Source: Granulicella aggregans | GTDB taxonomy: Bacteria; Acidobacteriota; Terriglobia; Terriglobales; Acidobacteriaceae | NCBI RefSeq assembly: GCF_025685565.1 | Contig: NZ_JAGSYE010000003.1 | Coordinates: forward strand, 372,001-436,000 | Length of the DNA stretch: 64,000 bases | Direction: 5' to 3' | In this document: one piece after another, positions 43,401 to 51,119 of the stretch | How positions within the stretch are numbered: position 1 is the stretch's first letter | Layout: each line of letters opens with the position of its first letter | Notes under the pieces: model-generated | Told to the model about the DNA's origin: nothing | Databases searched by the model: none | The model's input: only the letters and a program-made list of their open reading frames with translations | Position numbers and translations under genes: made by a program

Positions 43401-44723
43401 TTAAAACGACTGCGCGATACGGTGATTCTCATAGGCCGGCAAGAGCATGTCTTGTGTGAAATAAACCTTCACGCGGTGCCCTTCCCGGATTGTGAGCGTT
43501 GGTGGAATCTGAATGAACTTGTCGAGAATCGTCGTAGCCGATTGCGACACGCTCGACGCTGCACCGTTGGTGAAGGACTGTGAACCGGAGCTGTTGAGAT
43601 TCGATCCGCCCTGGCTGAGTTGAGAGGCACCGGAGATGACGCCGAGTGCAATCGACGTTCCGAAGATTTGGAGATAGTGATTGTTGACCTGGTCCTTGAG
43701 TCCCTCTTCTCCGATCTGGTCGAGACCGTGGAATTGATCCAAGTCCACGCTGTATCCGTCCGGCATAAGCAGACGATGAAAGGCAACGGAAATCCGGCGC
43801 TGCTGCCCGAACCCGGCACTGCCGATCTTGCGGGCCTCGCCCAGCACGATCGTTCCTTCTGGTATGAGTATGTGCTGATGGTCGTGGGAATACACGGGAT
43901 TCGACACAAGAACCTTCACCGGCCCCACGGCGTCACCGTCCAAACGGTTCATAAGTACCGTGTCGAGAGTCAGTCCTTCGTAGATCACATAGGGCTGGCC
44001 GGTGGCGGCGTCGATGTTAACCTCGGTCGGACGCTTATAGTCGGTCGCCGGGAACTGGTCCCCCGATGGCCTTGGCTCTCCCGCGACGCGGGGAGCGGTT
44101 AACCCGGCCGGCTGACTAGGTTGCAACGTGGCGGCGTAAGGGTTTTGCGCTGTCGATGGCTGTGGCGACTGGTTCTGCGGTGCCGGAGTCTCCGGCGAAC
44201 TCGCATAGGCGATGTTCGACGAAAACCGGGCCGTATCCGCCCGCTCCTTCTCGGTAGCGGCAAGCTGCTCTCCCGCCTGCTGCGAGGGTGTGAGCTGGGG
44301 TTGGCCGTTCGCCTGGGTGCCGTTGGACGTGTTAGCGCCTGCCGGTGACAGGGGACGGCCATCCGGTCCGAAACCCGACGCTGCCGCCTCCTGCGCCCCT
44401 GTACCGCTTGCCGCTCGATTGCCGGATGCGGCTGCCACCTGAGCGTCCTGCTGTGCCTTTAGCTTATCGGCCCCAAGCTGATGCTGTAGCGCATCCACGT
44501 TCGTTGCCGTGTTGTCCTGGACGTAGGGCTGCGGTCCCGCAGCCTTAGCCTTCTCCGCGTCCGTGGGAGCCTTCTTCCGGGAGCTGATGACAGTCGCCAT
44601 AATCAGCAGCAGTACCGCCCCCATGTAGAGAAACATCTTGAGGTTCTTCTGCAAGACGCCTTTGGGCTGCGGCGTGTGGTCTGTAAGCTTCGGGTCTGCT
44701 GCTGCGGTGATGGTATCGGCCAT
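43401..44723 (-). CDS. trbI: T4SS core protein TrbI/VirB10
   Basis: The protein (about 440 residues) has a cytoplasmic N-terminus, one transmembrane helix (about 31-47, MFLYMGAVLLLIMATVI), a long Ala/Gln/Pro-rich periplasmic linker (about 60-225) and the conserved VirB10 beta-barrel domain: VIYEGLTLDTVLMNRLDGD, LIPEGTIVLGEARKI, RISVAFHRLLMPDGYSVDL and the C-terminal VYFTQDMLLP. It spans both membranes in the channel core. The ATG at 44723 has GAGGAAGGAC upstream. It follows trbG by 4 bases. Confidence 0.92.
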   Translation of the reverse strand: MADTITAAADPKLTDHTPQPKGVLQKNLKMFLYMGAVLLLIMATVISSRKKAPTDAEKAKAAGPQPYVQDNTATNVDALQHQLGADKLKAQQDAQVAAASGNRAASGTGAQEAAASGFGPDGRPLSPAGANTSNGTQANGQPQLTPSQQAGEQLAATEKERADTARFSSNIAYASSPETPAPQNQSPQPSTAQNPYAATLQPSQPAGLTAPRVAGEPRPSGDQFPATDYKRPTEVNIDAATGQPYVIYEGLTLDTVLMNRLDGDAVGPVKVLVSNPVYSHDHQHILIPEGTIVLGEARKIGSAGFGQQRRISVAFHRLLMPDGYSVDLDQFHGLDQIGEEGLKDQVNNHYLQIFGTSIALGVISGASQLSQGGSNLNSSGSQSFTNGAASSVSQSATTILDKFIQIPPTLTIREGHRVKVYFTQDMLLPAYENHRIAQSF

Positions 44724-44727
44724 GACG

Positions 44728-45504
44728 TTAGTCCTTCCTCGTGAAGTCCATCTTCTTCTTGCCCAGCTCGACGTACCCGTTGTCCATGACCTTCGAGATG
44801 ATGTACGTCCCATCGCGCAGGTCGTAGTTGATGAGATTCGGCTTGCCGTCCCGCATCTCGTAAACGCTGAACTTCTCCGGCGCATTCGTCTTGATGTAGG
44901 TGAACTTGTCGTCGTGGTAGATCGACTGGATATCGAAGGGGGCCTCGTTCAGCTTGATCGTGTAGTCGAACTTCAACGCCAGCGGGTAGGCGCTTCTGTA
45001 CTCATCTACGGTCGCTCCGACATGGGACTGAAGAGTCGAAATCTGCTGATGGGCCTGTTCAAGCTGGGCGGCTGGAACGTATTGGGCCGGGCCATTCGTA
45101 GCGACGATGTTGGAAGCATCCGCTGGCTGGATGATGACCTTGAGATCGGGGTCGCCGCCCGATGCGGTGATGTCGGTCAAGGTGAAGCTGTAGATGTTGC
45201 CCTTGTCCGTAATGAGGTTGAGATTCGAGCTAATGCCCGCCTTTGCCGGATGGACGAAGCAGAAGTTGCCCACCACGTCCACAATCCAGAAGTCTTTGTC
45301 GCCGGTCGCGGCCTCCATGATCTTCTCGGTTGCCGGAATGACGATAAGCGTCGTGTACTTGACCTTTGCCCGGATCGGCACGATGTCCTGGGAGTGGTAG
45401 GAGACGTTGCGCGAGGCGGTCTGGGCCGATGCAGTTGGGGCATAGACCGCTAGACTGCAGAGCGTAGTGAGCAAGATTGCGATTGCGGTTGTAAGTTTCT
45501 TCAT
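44728..45504 (-). CDS. trbG: T4SS core protein TrbG/VirB9
   Basis: The 258-residue protein has a signal peptide (about 1-27, ending TASAQ), the N-terminal VirB9 domain (TTLIVIPATEKIMEAATGDKDFWIVD, FCFVHPAKAGISSNLNLITDKGNIYSF) and the C-terminal CTD: LKFDYTIKLNEAPFDIQSIYHDDKFTYIK and YIISKVMDNGYVELGKKK. VirB9 pairs with VirB10 and a lipoprotein in the outer-membrane complex. The ATG has AAGGAGTTACGCC upstream. Confidence 0.9.
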   Translation of the reverse strand: MKKLTTAIAILLTTLCSLAVYAPTASAQTASRNVSYHSQDIVPIRAKVKYTTLIVIPATEKIMEAATGDKDFWIVDVVGNFCFVHPAKAGISSNLNLITDKGNIYSFTLTDITASGGDPDLKVIIQPADASNIVATNGPAQYVPAAQLEQAHQQISTLQSHVGATVDEYRSAYPLALKFDYTIKLNEAPFDIQSIYHDDKFTYIKTNAPEKFSVYEMRDGKPNLINYDLRDGTYIISKVMDNGYVELGKKKMDFTRKD

Positions 45505-45515
45505 GGCGTAACTCC

Positions 45516-47978
45516 TTAGCGGCGCGGTTGAAATGGGTGGGTGTTAGCGAGCTGGCGAACACCCTCGGCGATGCCGTACTGAGCAAAGGCTTCTCGCTTG
45601 AGAAGGTTGTCGCGGGCGTTATTGGTCGCAATCCAGTACGAGACGGAATCGACGTTGAGCCGAACCTTCTTGCTGGACTGAGCTTTGCGAATCAGCATCT
45701 CGCCGGGTGGAATGAGGTCTGCGATGATGTCGATTTCGGTGTCGTTGAGGTGGAACGCCTCGCGGTAGACCTGGCGGTTCATCTCAGGATTGGCAAGGAA
45801 GATTTTGGTCGGGCAGCTCTCAGCGACAATCGCCAGCATCCCCGAATCCTCAAGCTCCTTGATGGATTGCGTAGCAAGGATCATCGCCGCGTTGTGCTTC
45901 CGCCACGTCTTCTGAGCGGTCACGATGTAAGAGCGGATGGTTTCGTTCTTGATGAAGAGCCATGCCTCATCGAGCAGGAACGTCTTGAAGGTCGCCAGTT
46001 TCTCCGGGTTGGCGATCTCGTTGCTGGCCCGGTGGAGGACATAAAAGAGCAAAGGCTCCAACACTTCGGGAGCATCACCCCAGCCGGCAAAGTTGAACGT
46101 CTGGAAGCTGGCGAAGCTGAGCGTGTCTTCTACGTTGTCGAAGAGGAATCCATATTGGCCCTCCTTGGTCCAACGGTGCAACCGCTCCTTCAACTCACCG
46201 ATGATCTGGCTGAACGTCGATAGCGTCCGCTGCTCCGGCGCAACGACATACATCCGCTCGATGGCCTCCCACAACTTGCGCTCTTCCTTGAAATCGAGTT
46301 TGTACCGCTTGTCGTTGCCCTCGATGAGCACGCGAAAGAACGAAAACAGAAATTGCAGGTTCTCCTTACTCTCCGGCAGGCTGAACGGATTGATGGTGAA
46401 ATCCCGACTCTCCTGGCCGACGTTCAGATAGGTTCCACCGAAGATCTCCGTGAGCGACTGAAACGAGCCGCCGATGTCGAAGATGTACGTCTGCGGCCGG
46501 TATTTCTGAGCGTTCGTAAGAAGAAAATTGCATAAGAAACTCTTACCGGAGCCGGTCATTCCGAGAATCAAAGTGTGCGCCACCTCGCCGTTGTGGAGGT
46601 TGAGGTAGTACGGCGTGGCGTTGTCCGTCTCCAGTACCGCGAGGTATTCGGAGCGGAGGTGCGGGTTCGTCTTCTCGCCCGGGTGGATGGTGAAGAGAAA
46701 CGAGAGATCGGCGTAGTTGGAGTTGAGCAGGTACATCTTGCGAAGGTTCTGGGCGTAGTTGCCTGGAACGGTCGCAAACAAGGCATTGAGCTGGTTGTAG
46801 GTCTCTGTGAAGAGCGCACCATCGGCGTTTGTAAACACGCCGATGAACTCGCCCATCTCCCGATTGATAGTCGGGAGGTCGTTGCTATACAGCACGACCG
46901 TAAGAGAGAAGTCACCCAGAGTCTGGCCGTCGCCTAGCGCCCGTAGACACTCGCCAAGGTTTTCGATGTCGGCCTGCTTCGACTCGTCGATCAGCACGTC
47001 GCGCTGGTTCGCCTTAGCCGGGTCGCTCCCCATCTGTGACACGAAACCGGACTTGCTCATGTTGAAGTGGCGACGACGCTTGTCCACTTCCTTGCGGGCC
47101 TTCGCCATCGAAAGCGGTGTCCACTCGGTGACGACGTAAAAGTTGCCCTCGATCTTGAAGAGCCGGTCAAGGACCAGCGGGCGCGTCTCCGCGATAGCCT
47201 CTTTCATCGTGAGGATGCGGACAAAGTGGTCGCCGACGCGGAGGTGGTCACGCTCTGCTTCGATGTTGGAGTTCACCACCTGGAAGTCGAGATACTGGGT
47301 CGATTGCGGCTTGCCCGCGATCCTCCACGTATCGAAGTTGAGCAGCCGGCGAAAGAAGCTGAACTGCGCCTGCTGCCCCTGGACCGCGATGGGCATAAGG
47401 TCGGCAAGATGCCGGGTGAAATTCTGTACGCATTGCTCAAGCCGCACCATGTCGGTGTCGATCTGCTTGCGGAGCAGAACCTTCATGTTGTCGTTGGTGA
47501 ACTGTGCCTTGAGTTCACGGATCGCGCCCTGCGGATCGCGCGGCATTCTTCCCAGCGCGGAGAGGATGCCGGTCTTCGACCGCGCGCCTTCCAGAACGAC
47601 AACATAGAAGATATCGATCTGGTAGAGCCGGTCGCGTTTCGATTCAAAGAACCGTCGCCGCTGCTCGATGGCGGTGTCGATCAGCTCGTCGTCGTAGTTT
47701 GCGAACGGAACCACCGGCCAGTTGGTTTTGAAGAGATACTGATAGACGTGGAACCCTTCGCCGAAGGACTTCAGCGCGGATTCGAGTCGCTTTACCGCGT
47801 ACTTCTGCTCGTCGCTATCGAGACTTTCGTAGTCCACGCCCGTGACATCCAGAACCATTCCGAGGTCGCCGCTCTTCGTGAGGAATGCCGTTTCAGTCCA
47901 GAACCCATATAGGTTGACGTGTGCGCTGAGTGCGTCCGCTTCCTTCCACGGCTGGATGACTTTCGAGAGATTGAGCAT
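45516..47978 (-). CDS. trbE: T4SS assembly ATPase TrbE/VirB4
   Basis: The 820-residue protein has the CagE/TrbE/VirB N-terminal domain (DLGMVLDVTGVDYESLD, FHVYQYLFKTNW) and a C-terminal RecA-like ATPase: Walker A GMTGSGKSFLCNFLL (about 476-484), TYIFDIGGSF, Walker B TFLLDEAWLFIKNE and MILATQSIKELEDSG. VirB4 is the largest and most conserved energy provider of T4SS. It shares one base with the upstream trbD gene (TAATG). The length is usual. Confidence 0.94.
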   Translation of the reverse strand: MLNLSKVIQPWKEADALSAHVNLYGFWTETAFLTKSGDLGMVLDVTGVDYESLDSDEQKYAVKRLESALKSFGEGFHVYQYLFKTNWPVVPFANYDDELIDTAIEQRRRFFESKRDRLYQIDIFYVVVLEGARSKTGILSALGRMPRDPQGAIRELKAQFTNDNMKVLLRKQIDTDMVRLEQCVQNFTRHLADLMPIAVQGQQAQFSFFRRLLNFDTWRIAGKPQSTQYLDFQVVNSNIEAERDHLRVGDHFVRILTMKEAIAETRPLVLDRLFKIEGNFYVVTEWTPLSMAKARKEVDKRRRHFNMSKSGFVSQMGSDPAKANQRDVLIDESKQADIENLGECLRALGDGQTLGDFSLTVVLYSNDLPTINREMGEFIGVFTNADGALFTETYNQLNALFATVPGNYAQNLRKMYLLNSNYADLSFLFTIHPGEKTNPHLRSEYLAVLETDNATPYYLNLHNGEVAHTLILGMTGSGKSFLCNFLLTNAQKYRPQTYIFDIGGSFQSLTEIFGGTYLNVGQESRDFTINPFSLPESKENLQFLFSFFRVLIEGNDKRYKLDFKEERKLWEAIERMYVVAPEQRTLSTFSQIIGELKERLHRWTKEGQYGFLFDNVEDTLSFASFQTFNFAGWGDAPEVLEPLLFYVLHRASNEIANPEKLATFKTFLLDEAWLFIKNETIRSYIVTAQKTWRKHNAAMILATQSIKELEDSGMLAIVAESCPTKIFLANPEMNRQVYREAFHLNDTEIDIIADLIPPGEMLIRKAQSSKKVRLNVDSVSYWIATNNARDNLLKREAFAQYGIAEGVRQLANTHPFQPRR

Positions 47979-48274
47979 TACCGCACCTCTACCTTCGGAA
48001 CTGTCTGTTTGGCGGTGTCATACCGCAGTTTGAACTTCTCGGAGCGTCCGAGAATCTTGAGAAACGCCGGGTCGGAGTTCGTCACCCAGTGGCCGAAGAT
48101 GCAGCCGCCGATGAACACCAGGACGGCCCCGATGATCGTGTTGAACAGGTTGAACATCCCCACCGCCGTCACCGCGATCATGAAGAAAAGGGTGCGTTCG
48201 ATGCCCATATAGGTAAGGGGCTTATGCAGACTCTTGAAGACTCGGTTGCGGCGCTTCTGAGTTGGTTCTGGCAT
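47978..48274 (-). CDS. trbD: T4SS membrane protein TrbD/VirB3
   Basis: The 98-residue protein has a basic N-terminus (KRRNRVFKSLHKPLTYMGIER) typical of VirB3, two hydrophobic segments (about 28-65, LFFMIAVTAVGMF and IIGAVLVFIGGCIFG) and a soluble tail with DPAFLKILGRSEKFKLRYD. VirB3 connects the pilin supply to VirB4. Its stop codon overlaps the trbE start by one base. Confidence 0.85.
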   Translation of the reverse strand: MPEPTQKRRNRVFKSLHKPLTYMGIERTLFFMIAVTAVGMFNLFNTIIGAVLVFIGGCIFGHWVTNSDPAFLKILGRSEKFKLRYDTAKQTVPKVEVR

Positions 48275-48343
48275 AAACCCCTCGCTGTAGAAGGCGGTTG
48301 AAGGTGGAATGGGATAGATCGAAGGGCAATGGCGACAAAAGGG

Positions 48344-48667
48344 CTAGGAACCCCAGAGCCATGTAAGGATGTTGGTCGCCATGATCGCAATCCCGGTTCC
48401 GGCGGCGGCCCCTGCGAGCGTCTTCTTCGCTCCCGGTTCTCCGTGCGCGAATGCGTAGCCGCCGATCACGATTGCAATGAGGCTAGCGGCCTTTGCAATC
48501 GTTCCGGTAAAGAGCGTCTGGATAGAGCTGATGCCGCTGTCGAACGGCGACGCATGGGCGGCGAGTGGGAAGATCAATACGCATAGGAGCAGGGCTGCTC
48601 CGCGTACAAGATAGAGCTTCGTGCGCTCAATCGTTGCTGTTGGGATGATGATTCGTCTGCGTGTCAT
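48344..48667 (-). CDS. trbC: Conjugative pilin TrbC/VirB2
   Basis: The 107-residue prepilin has a long signal region (about 1-40, YLVRGAALLLCVLIFPLAAHAS) and a mature part with two hydrophobic helices (TIAKAASLIAIVIGGYAFAHGEPGAKK and LAGAAAGTGIAIMATNILTWLWG). The GYAFAHGEPGAKKTLAGAAAG loop is typical of TrbC/VirB2 pilins, which build the pilus. It is the first gene of the trb operon, and the operon promoter should lie at 48668-48802. Confidence 0.85.
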   Translation of the reverse strand: MTRRRIIIPTATIERTKLYLVRGAALLLCVLIFPLAAHASPFDSGISSIQTLFTGTIAKAASLIAIVIGGYAFAHGEPGAKKTLAGAAAGTGIAIMATNILTWLWGS

Positions 48668-48802
48668 GAGGCACCTCGAACGACCGGGTTGGTCGTGATA
48701 GCCATGACACTAGGCCGCGATTCCTACCGCGTCCAATACATATTTCCGATACCGTTTTCCGCCAAATGCGGCTTCGCCATAGGGAATTCCTATATCCAAT
48801 CA
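48668..48802 (-). promoter_or_regulatory. Probable trb operon promoter region
   Basis: This 135-base gap separates the end of the LysR gene from the pilin gene, both on the minus strand. It contains GGAATTCC within ATAGGGAATTCCTAT (about 48780-48794), a near-perfect palindrome that may be an operator, and AT-rich sequence near 48739-48760. No exact promoter boxes can be fixed by eye. Confidence 0.4.
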
Positions 48803-49762
48803 TCAACCGAAGAGCAAACGGTTTTCGTCTTTTTTCGATGGCCGAACTGACCGAACTGGCTTGGCGGGCGGCAGCACCCGGAACTTTTTTTGCAGCTCTT
48901 TTACGAGCCGTGGCAAAGCCTTGTGTGAAGTCGATCTGCCCAGGATCAATGCGCTATCGACAGTCCACGTCACCCCAACGATTGGCCGGGTGACAAGCCC
49001 CCTATGCAAGTGGGCACCCTCTGGAACAAGCGCGTAGCCGTAGCTGGATTCCACCATCCATTGGAGGTCGTTGGGAGATTTGCTGATGCTTGCAACGTCG
49101 CTCGCAATCCCGATCTCAGTCAGCATCTCCATCAACCGGTCGTGGGCTTCTGGGTGCTGCTTCGGTTCACGGAAGATCGTCAGTTTCGATGCAAGATCGT
49201 CTGGCGTGATCGCCTTCAATTTCGACAACGGATCGTCGGCTCTCATGCAGACTACGAGCCGACTCTTGGTGAATGGATACGTCTTCAGGCCCAACCCTGT
49301 CACGGGAAGCGTCAGCAATGCAGCGTCAATGTCGCCTCTGTCGAGCAGCGTAAGAAGCTCGACGTTATCGCCACTTTGAGACTTGATCTCGCACGAAGGA
49401 TAGAGCGCCGTGTGGGTGGAGCAGACCGTCTCGAACAGAGAGTGGTCGACGAACAATGAGAAGCCCAGGCGCATGGGCAGAAAGGCGACGGTCTCTGTAG
49501 ACCGCGCCGCAGCCAGCAAGTCGTCGCAGAGCTGGAGGATGTGTTTGCTTCCGGCAATCAGTATCTCCGCTGCGGCAGTCGTTCGAACTCCATTGTTATG
49601 CCGCACGAGCAAACCGACCTGAGCCGCCTGAGCGAGTTGCTTCATCTGCTCACTGAGGCCAGGTTGCGATATGAAGAGGCGGATGGCGGCGCGGGTGATA
49701 TTGCCTTCTTCGGCCACGACGGAGAGGTTCTTAAGATGACGGAGATCGATCGGGTCTGGCAT
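48803..49762 (-). CDS. LysR-family transcriptional regulator of the conjugative element
   Basis: The product (about 319 residues) has the LysR winged helix (LRHLKNLSVVAEEGNITRAAIRLFISQPGLSEQMKQLAQ, residues about 5-45) and a substrate-binding-like effector domain (MRLGFSLFVDHSLFETV...LPVTGLGLKTYPF). The region after the helix-turn-helix, VGLLVRHNNGVRTTAAAEILI, replaces the usual LF.R..RGV.LT. The ATG at 49762 is chosen because it begins exactly at the domain; the frame extends upstream. It lies directly ahead of the trb operon on the same strand, as LysR-type TraR genes do in Tn4371-like elements, and may control transfer. Divergent to the excisionase-like gene. Confidence 0.85.
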   Translation of the reverse strand: MPDPIDLRHLKNLSVVAEEGNITRAAIRLFISQPGLSEQMKQLAQAAQVGLLVRHNNGVRTTAAAEILIAGSKHILQLCDDLLAAARSTETVAFLPMRLGFSLFVDHSLFETVCSTHTALYPSCEIKSQSGDNVELLTLLDRGDIDAALLTLPVTGLGLKTYPFTKSRLVVCMRADDPLSKLKAITPDDLASKLTIFREPKQHPEAHDRLMEMLTEIGIASDVASISKSPNDLQWMVESSYGYALVPEGAHLHRGLVTRPIVGVTWTVDSALILGRSTSHKALPRLVKELQKKFRVLPPAKPVRSVRPSKKDENRLLFG

Positions 49763-50060
49763 ATGGGGAGTCCCTCTCTGATAGCGCCGTGCGCGATTCG
49801 GAGAGCGGCTTACTGCACAATGCAAGTCAAGCCCGAAGTCAATCCAATTGTGGGCGCATGTACCAGCAAAGTCAATGTGATGCGCCACAGCGAAAGTCAA
49901 GTTTGACCTCAAAAGCCGTCATCGGAAAAGCCTATGCCAACTCGGATTTTGCCATCGGATATATCTATTGGACGGCAGCGGCCCCTGGCCCCATCCTTGA
50001 GACATCCTTCACTGGGTATCGCACCACTCGATACCGCAGGAACCCCCTGGAGTCCCGCCA
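49763..50060. promoter_or_regulatory. Divergent control region with four AAGTCAA boxes
   Basis: Between the LysR gene and the excisionase-like gene the heptamer AAGTCAA occurs at 49824-49830, 49836-49842, 49869-49875 and 49894-49900, all in the same orientation. Spacings are 12, 33 and 25 bases. Divergent autoregulated promoters are the rule for LysR regulators, so these are candidate operator sites, for LysR or for the small HTH protein. Confidence 0.45.
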
Positions 50061-50426
50061 ATGGCAGAAGTAAACGTCACCGAGCGCAAGGGCCCGAGCC
50101 GCGTCACGCTCCCTCAAGTTGAGGAACTCCTGGTCGTCGGACATGAGACCGCAGAGATGCTCTCCATCAGCCGGAGCGCCCTCGTTAGGGGTGGAGTAAT
50201 GAGCGCGCCAGACAACGTGCTGCCTCGGATGCTCACTGTTTCTGAGGTCGCCACATTCTTGTCAGTGAGCGACGACACCATCTTGAAACAGTTCGGCTCT
50301 CTACCAGGTGTCGTTGACATTGGCACATCAGGCGGCTTGCACCTTCGACAGAAGCGGGTGCTGAGAATCCCACAAAGGACGTTGGAGCGGTACATTGCTG
50401 ACAGGCAAGTAAAAGTACGGAGATAA
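50061..50426 (+). CDS. Excisionase-like small HTH protein
   Basis: The 121-residue protein has two helix-turn-helix-like parts: LLVVGHETAEMLSISRSALV (about 27-46) and LTVSEVATFLSVSDDTILKQFGSLPGVVDIG...QKRVLRIPQRTLERYIADRQ (about 58-115). The second matches the MerR-like/HTH_17 excisionase fold that ends R.p...le.yi. The ATG at 50061 follows GGAG by eight bases; an internal ATG at 50199 would give only the second domain. It lies 75-200 bases from the att-like site, as expected for a recombination directionality factor. Confidence 0.6.
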   Translation: MAEVNVTERKGPSRVTLPQVEELLVVGHETAEMLSISRSALVRGGVMSAPDNVLPRMLTVSEVATFLSVSDDTILKQFGSLPGVVDIGTSGGLHLRQKRVLRIPQRTLERYIADRQVKVRR

Positions 50427-50499
50427 GATCTTGATGTTTCGAACCCTTGCTGCTGCTGTCGAGTTCTTGACGAGGAGCAGCGGGAAGGGCACCCTCTCC

Positions 50500-50519
50500 T
50501 TTGTGTCAATTTTGTGTCA
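50500..50519 (+). repeat. Two TTTGTGTCA repeats, 11 bp apart
   Basis: TTTGTGTCA occurs at 50500-50508 and 50511-50519. The 11-base spacing is one helical turn, as for arm-type binding sites of tyrosine integrases. They lie about 80 bases from the tRNA-like core and 75 bases after the excisionase-like gene. Confidence 0.5.
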
Positions 50520-50593
50520 CGGACCTGCGGGATAGCCGGAATGAGCGGGATCATCGGCTCTTGCAATCAATAAGTTATAGATTCTAAAACCGC

Positions 50594-50624
50594 CGGGCGG
50601 GTTCGATCCCGACCCGCGCCTCCA
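50594..50624 (+). other. 3' end of a tRNA gene: probable att site of the element
   Basis: GGTTCGATCCC followed by the acceptor end CCGCGCC-T-CCA looks like the T-loop and 3' end of a tRNA; the end CGCGCCTCCA is typical of tRNA-Cys. No matching 5' acceptor (GGCGCGG) or anticodon arm lies upstream, and the T stem is only partly paired, so this is not a functional tRNA. Elements that integrate into tRNA 3' ends leave such a fragment at their far end. It marks the probable right border of the conjugative element. A tmRNA end is a less likely alternative. Confidence 0.5.
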
Positions 50625-50665
50625 AAATTCCTCAACAACTTACGCTCAAGGGTTTACTGGACTCG

Positions 50666-50895
50666 CTACCGTTTGACGACGGTCTCGATCTTGATCGGTT
50701 CCCCGGTCTGGTACTTGCGACCGACTGCGCCGCCCGCTGCGCTTTTACTAACTTGCCAAGACCAGGAATCTTGAACTCTCCGTTCTTCGGTGAGGAAATG
50801 CCGGCGGTCTCGAAGAGTTGGCGTTGAATCCCCGCCGCGAGCTGCTCACCTCCGCATCGCGTCTTGATCTGCTGGCTTCCCGACGGACGAGGGAG
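50666..50895 (-). pseudogene. Frameshifted HU/IHF-like gene remnant
   Basis: On the minus strand one frame reads QLAAGIQRQLFETAGI, then NGEFKIPGLGKLVKAQR, and after a shift of one base the next frame reads AVGRKYQTGEPIKIETVVKR and TAG (50666-50668). Together they match the second half of HU-type DNA-bending proteins (GEF.LPGLGKL...R.GRNP.TGE.I.I...VVKF). The frameshift in the arm region and the missing start make it a pseudogene. It lies 41 bases outside the tRNA-like border, so it probably belongs to the host side. Confidence 0.65.
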
Positions 50896-51119
50896 CGCTG
50901 ATCAGGTTGTATATGTTAACGAAGGCTGATATGACCTTTGCCCGCCAGCGTCGTGGGAACCACAATCGGCTCGGCATTGCGGTGCTGATGAGGCACCCGG
51001 ATTTTCGGAAAATTTCTGGCGGGTGACGAAAGCCCGCACGCACCCTATCCTTACTGCTTAGCGGCCTGCTCGACAACCGACCTGCCCGCCGTGAACAAAA
51101 GCCTAGAATAGGGACTATC

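Noticed and set aside
50545-50624. Complete tRNA gene
   Set aside because: Only the T-loop and acceptor 3' end fit. No pairing 5' acceptor strand, D arm or anticodon arm could be drawn, so it is reported as an att-like fragment instead.
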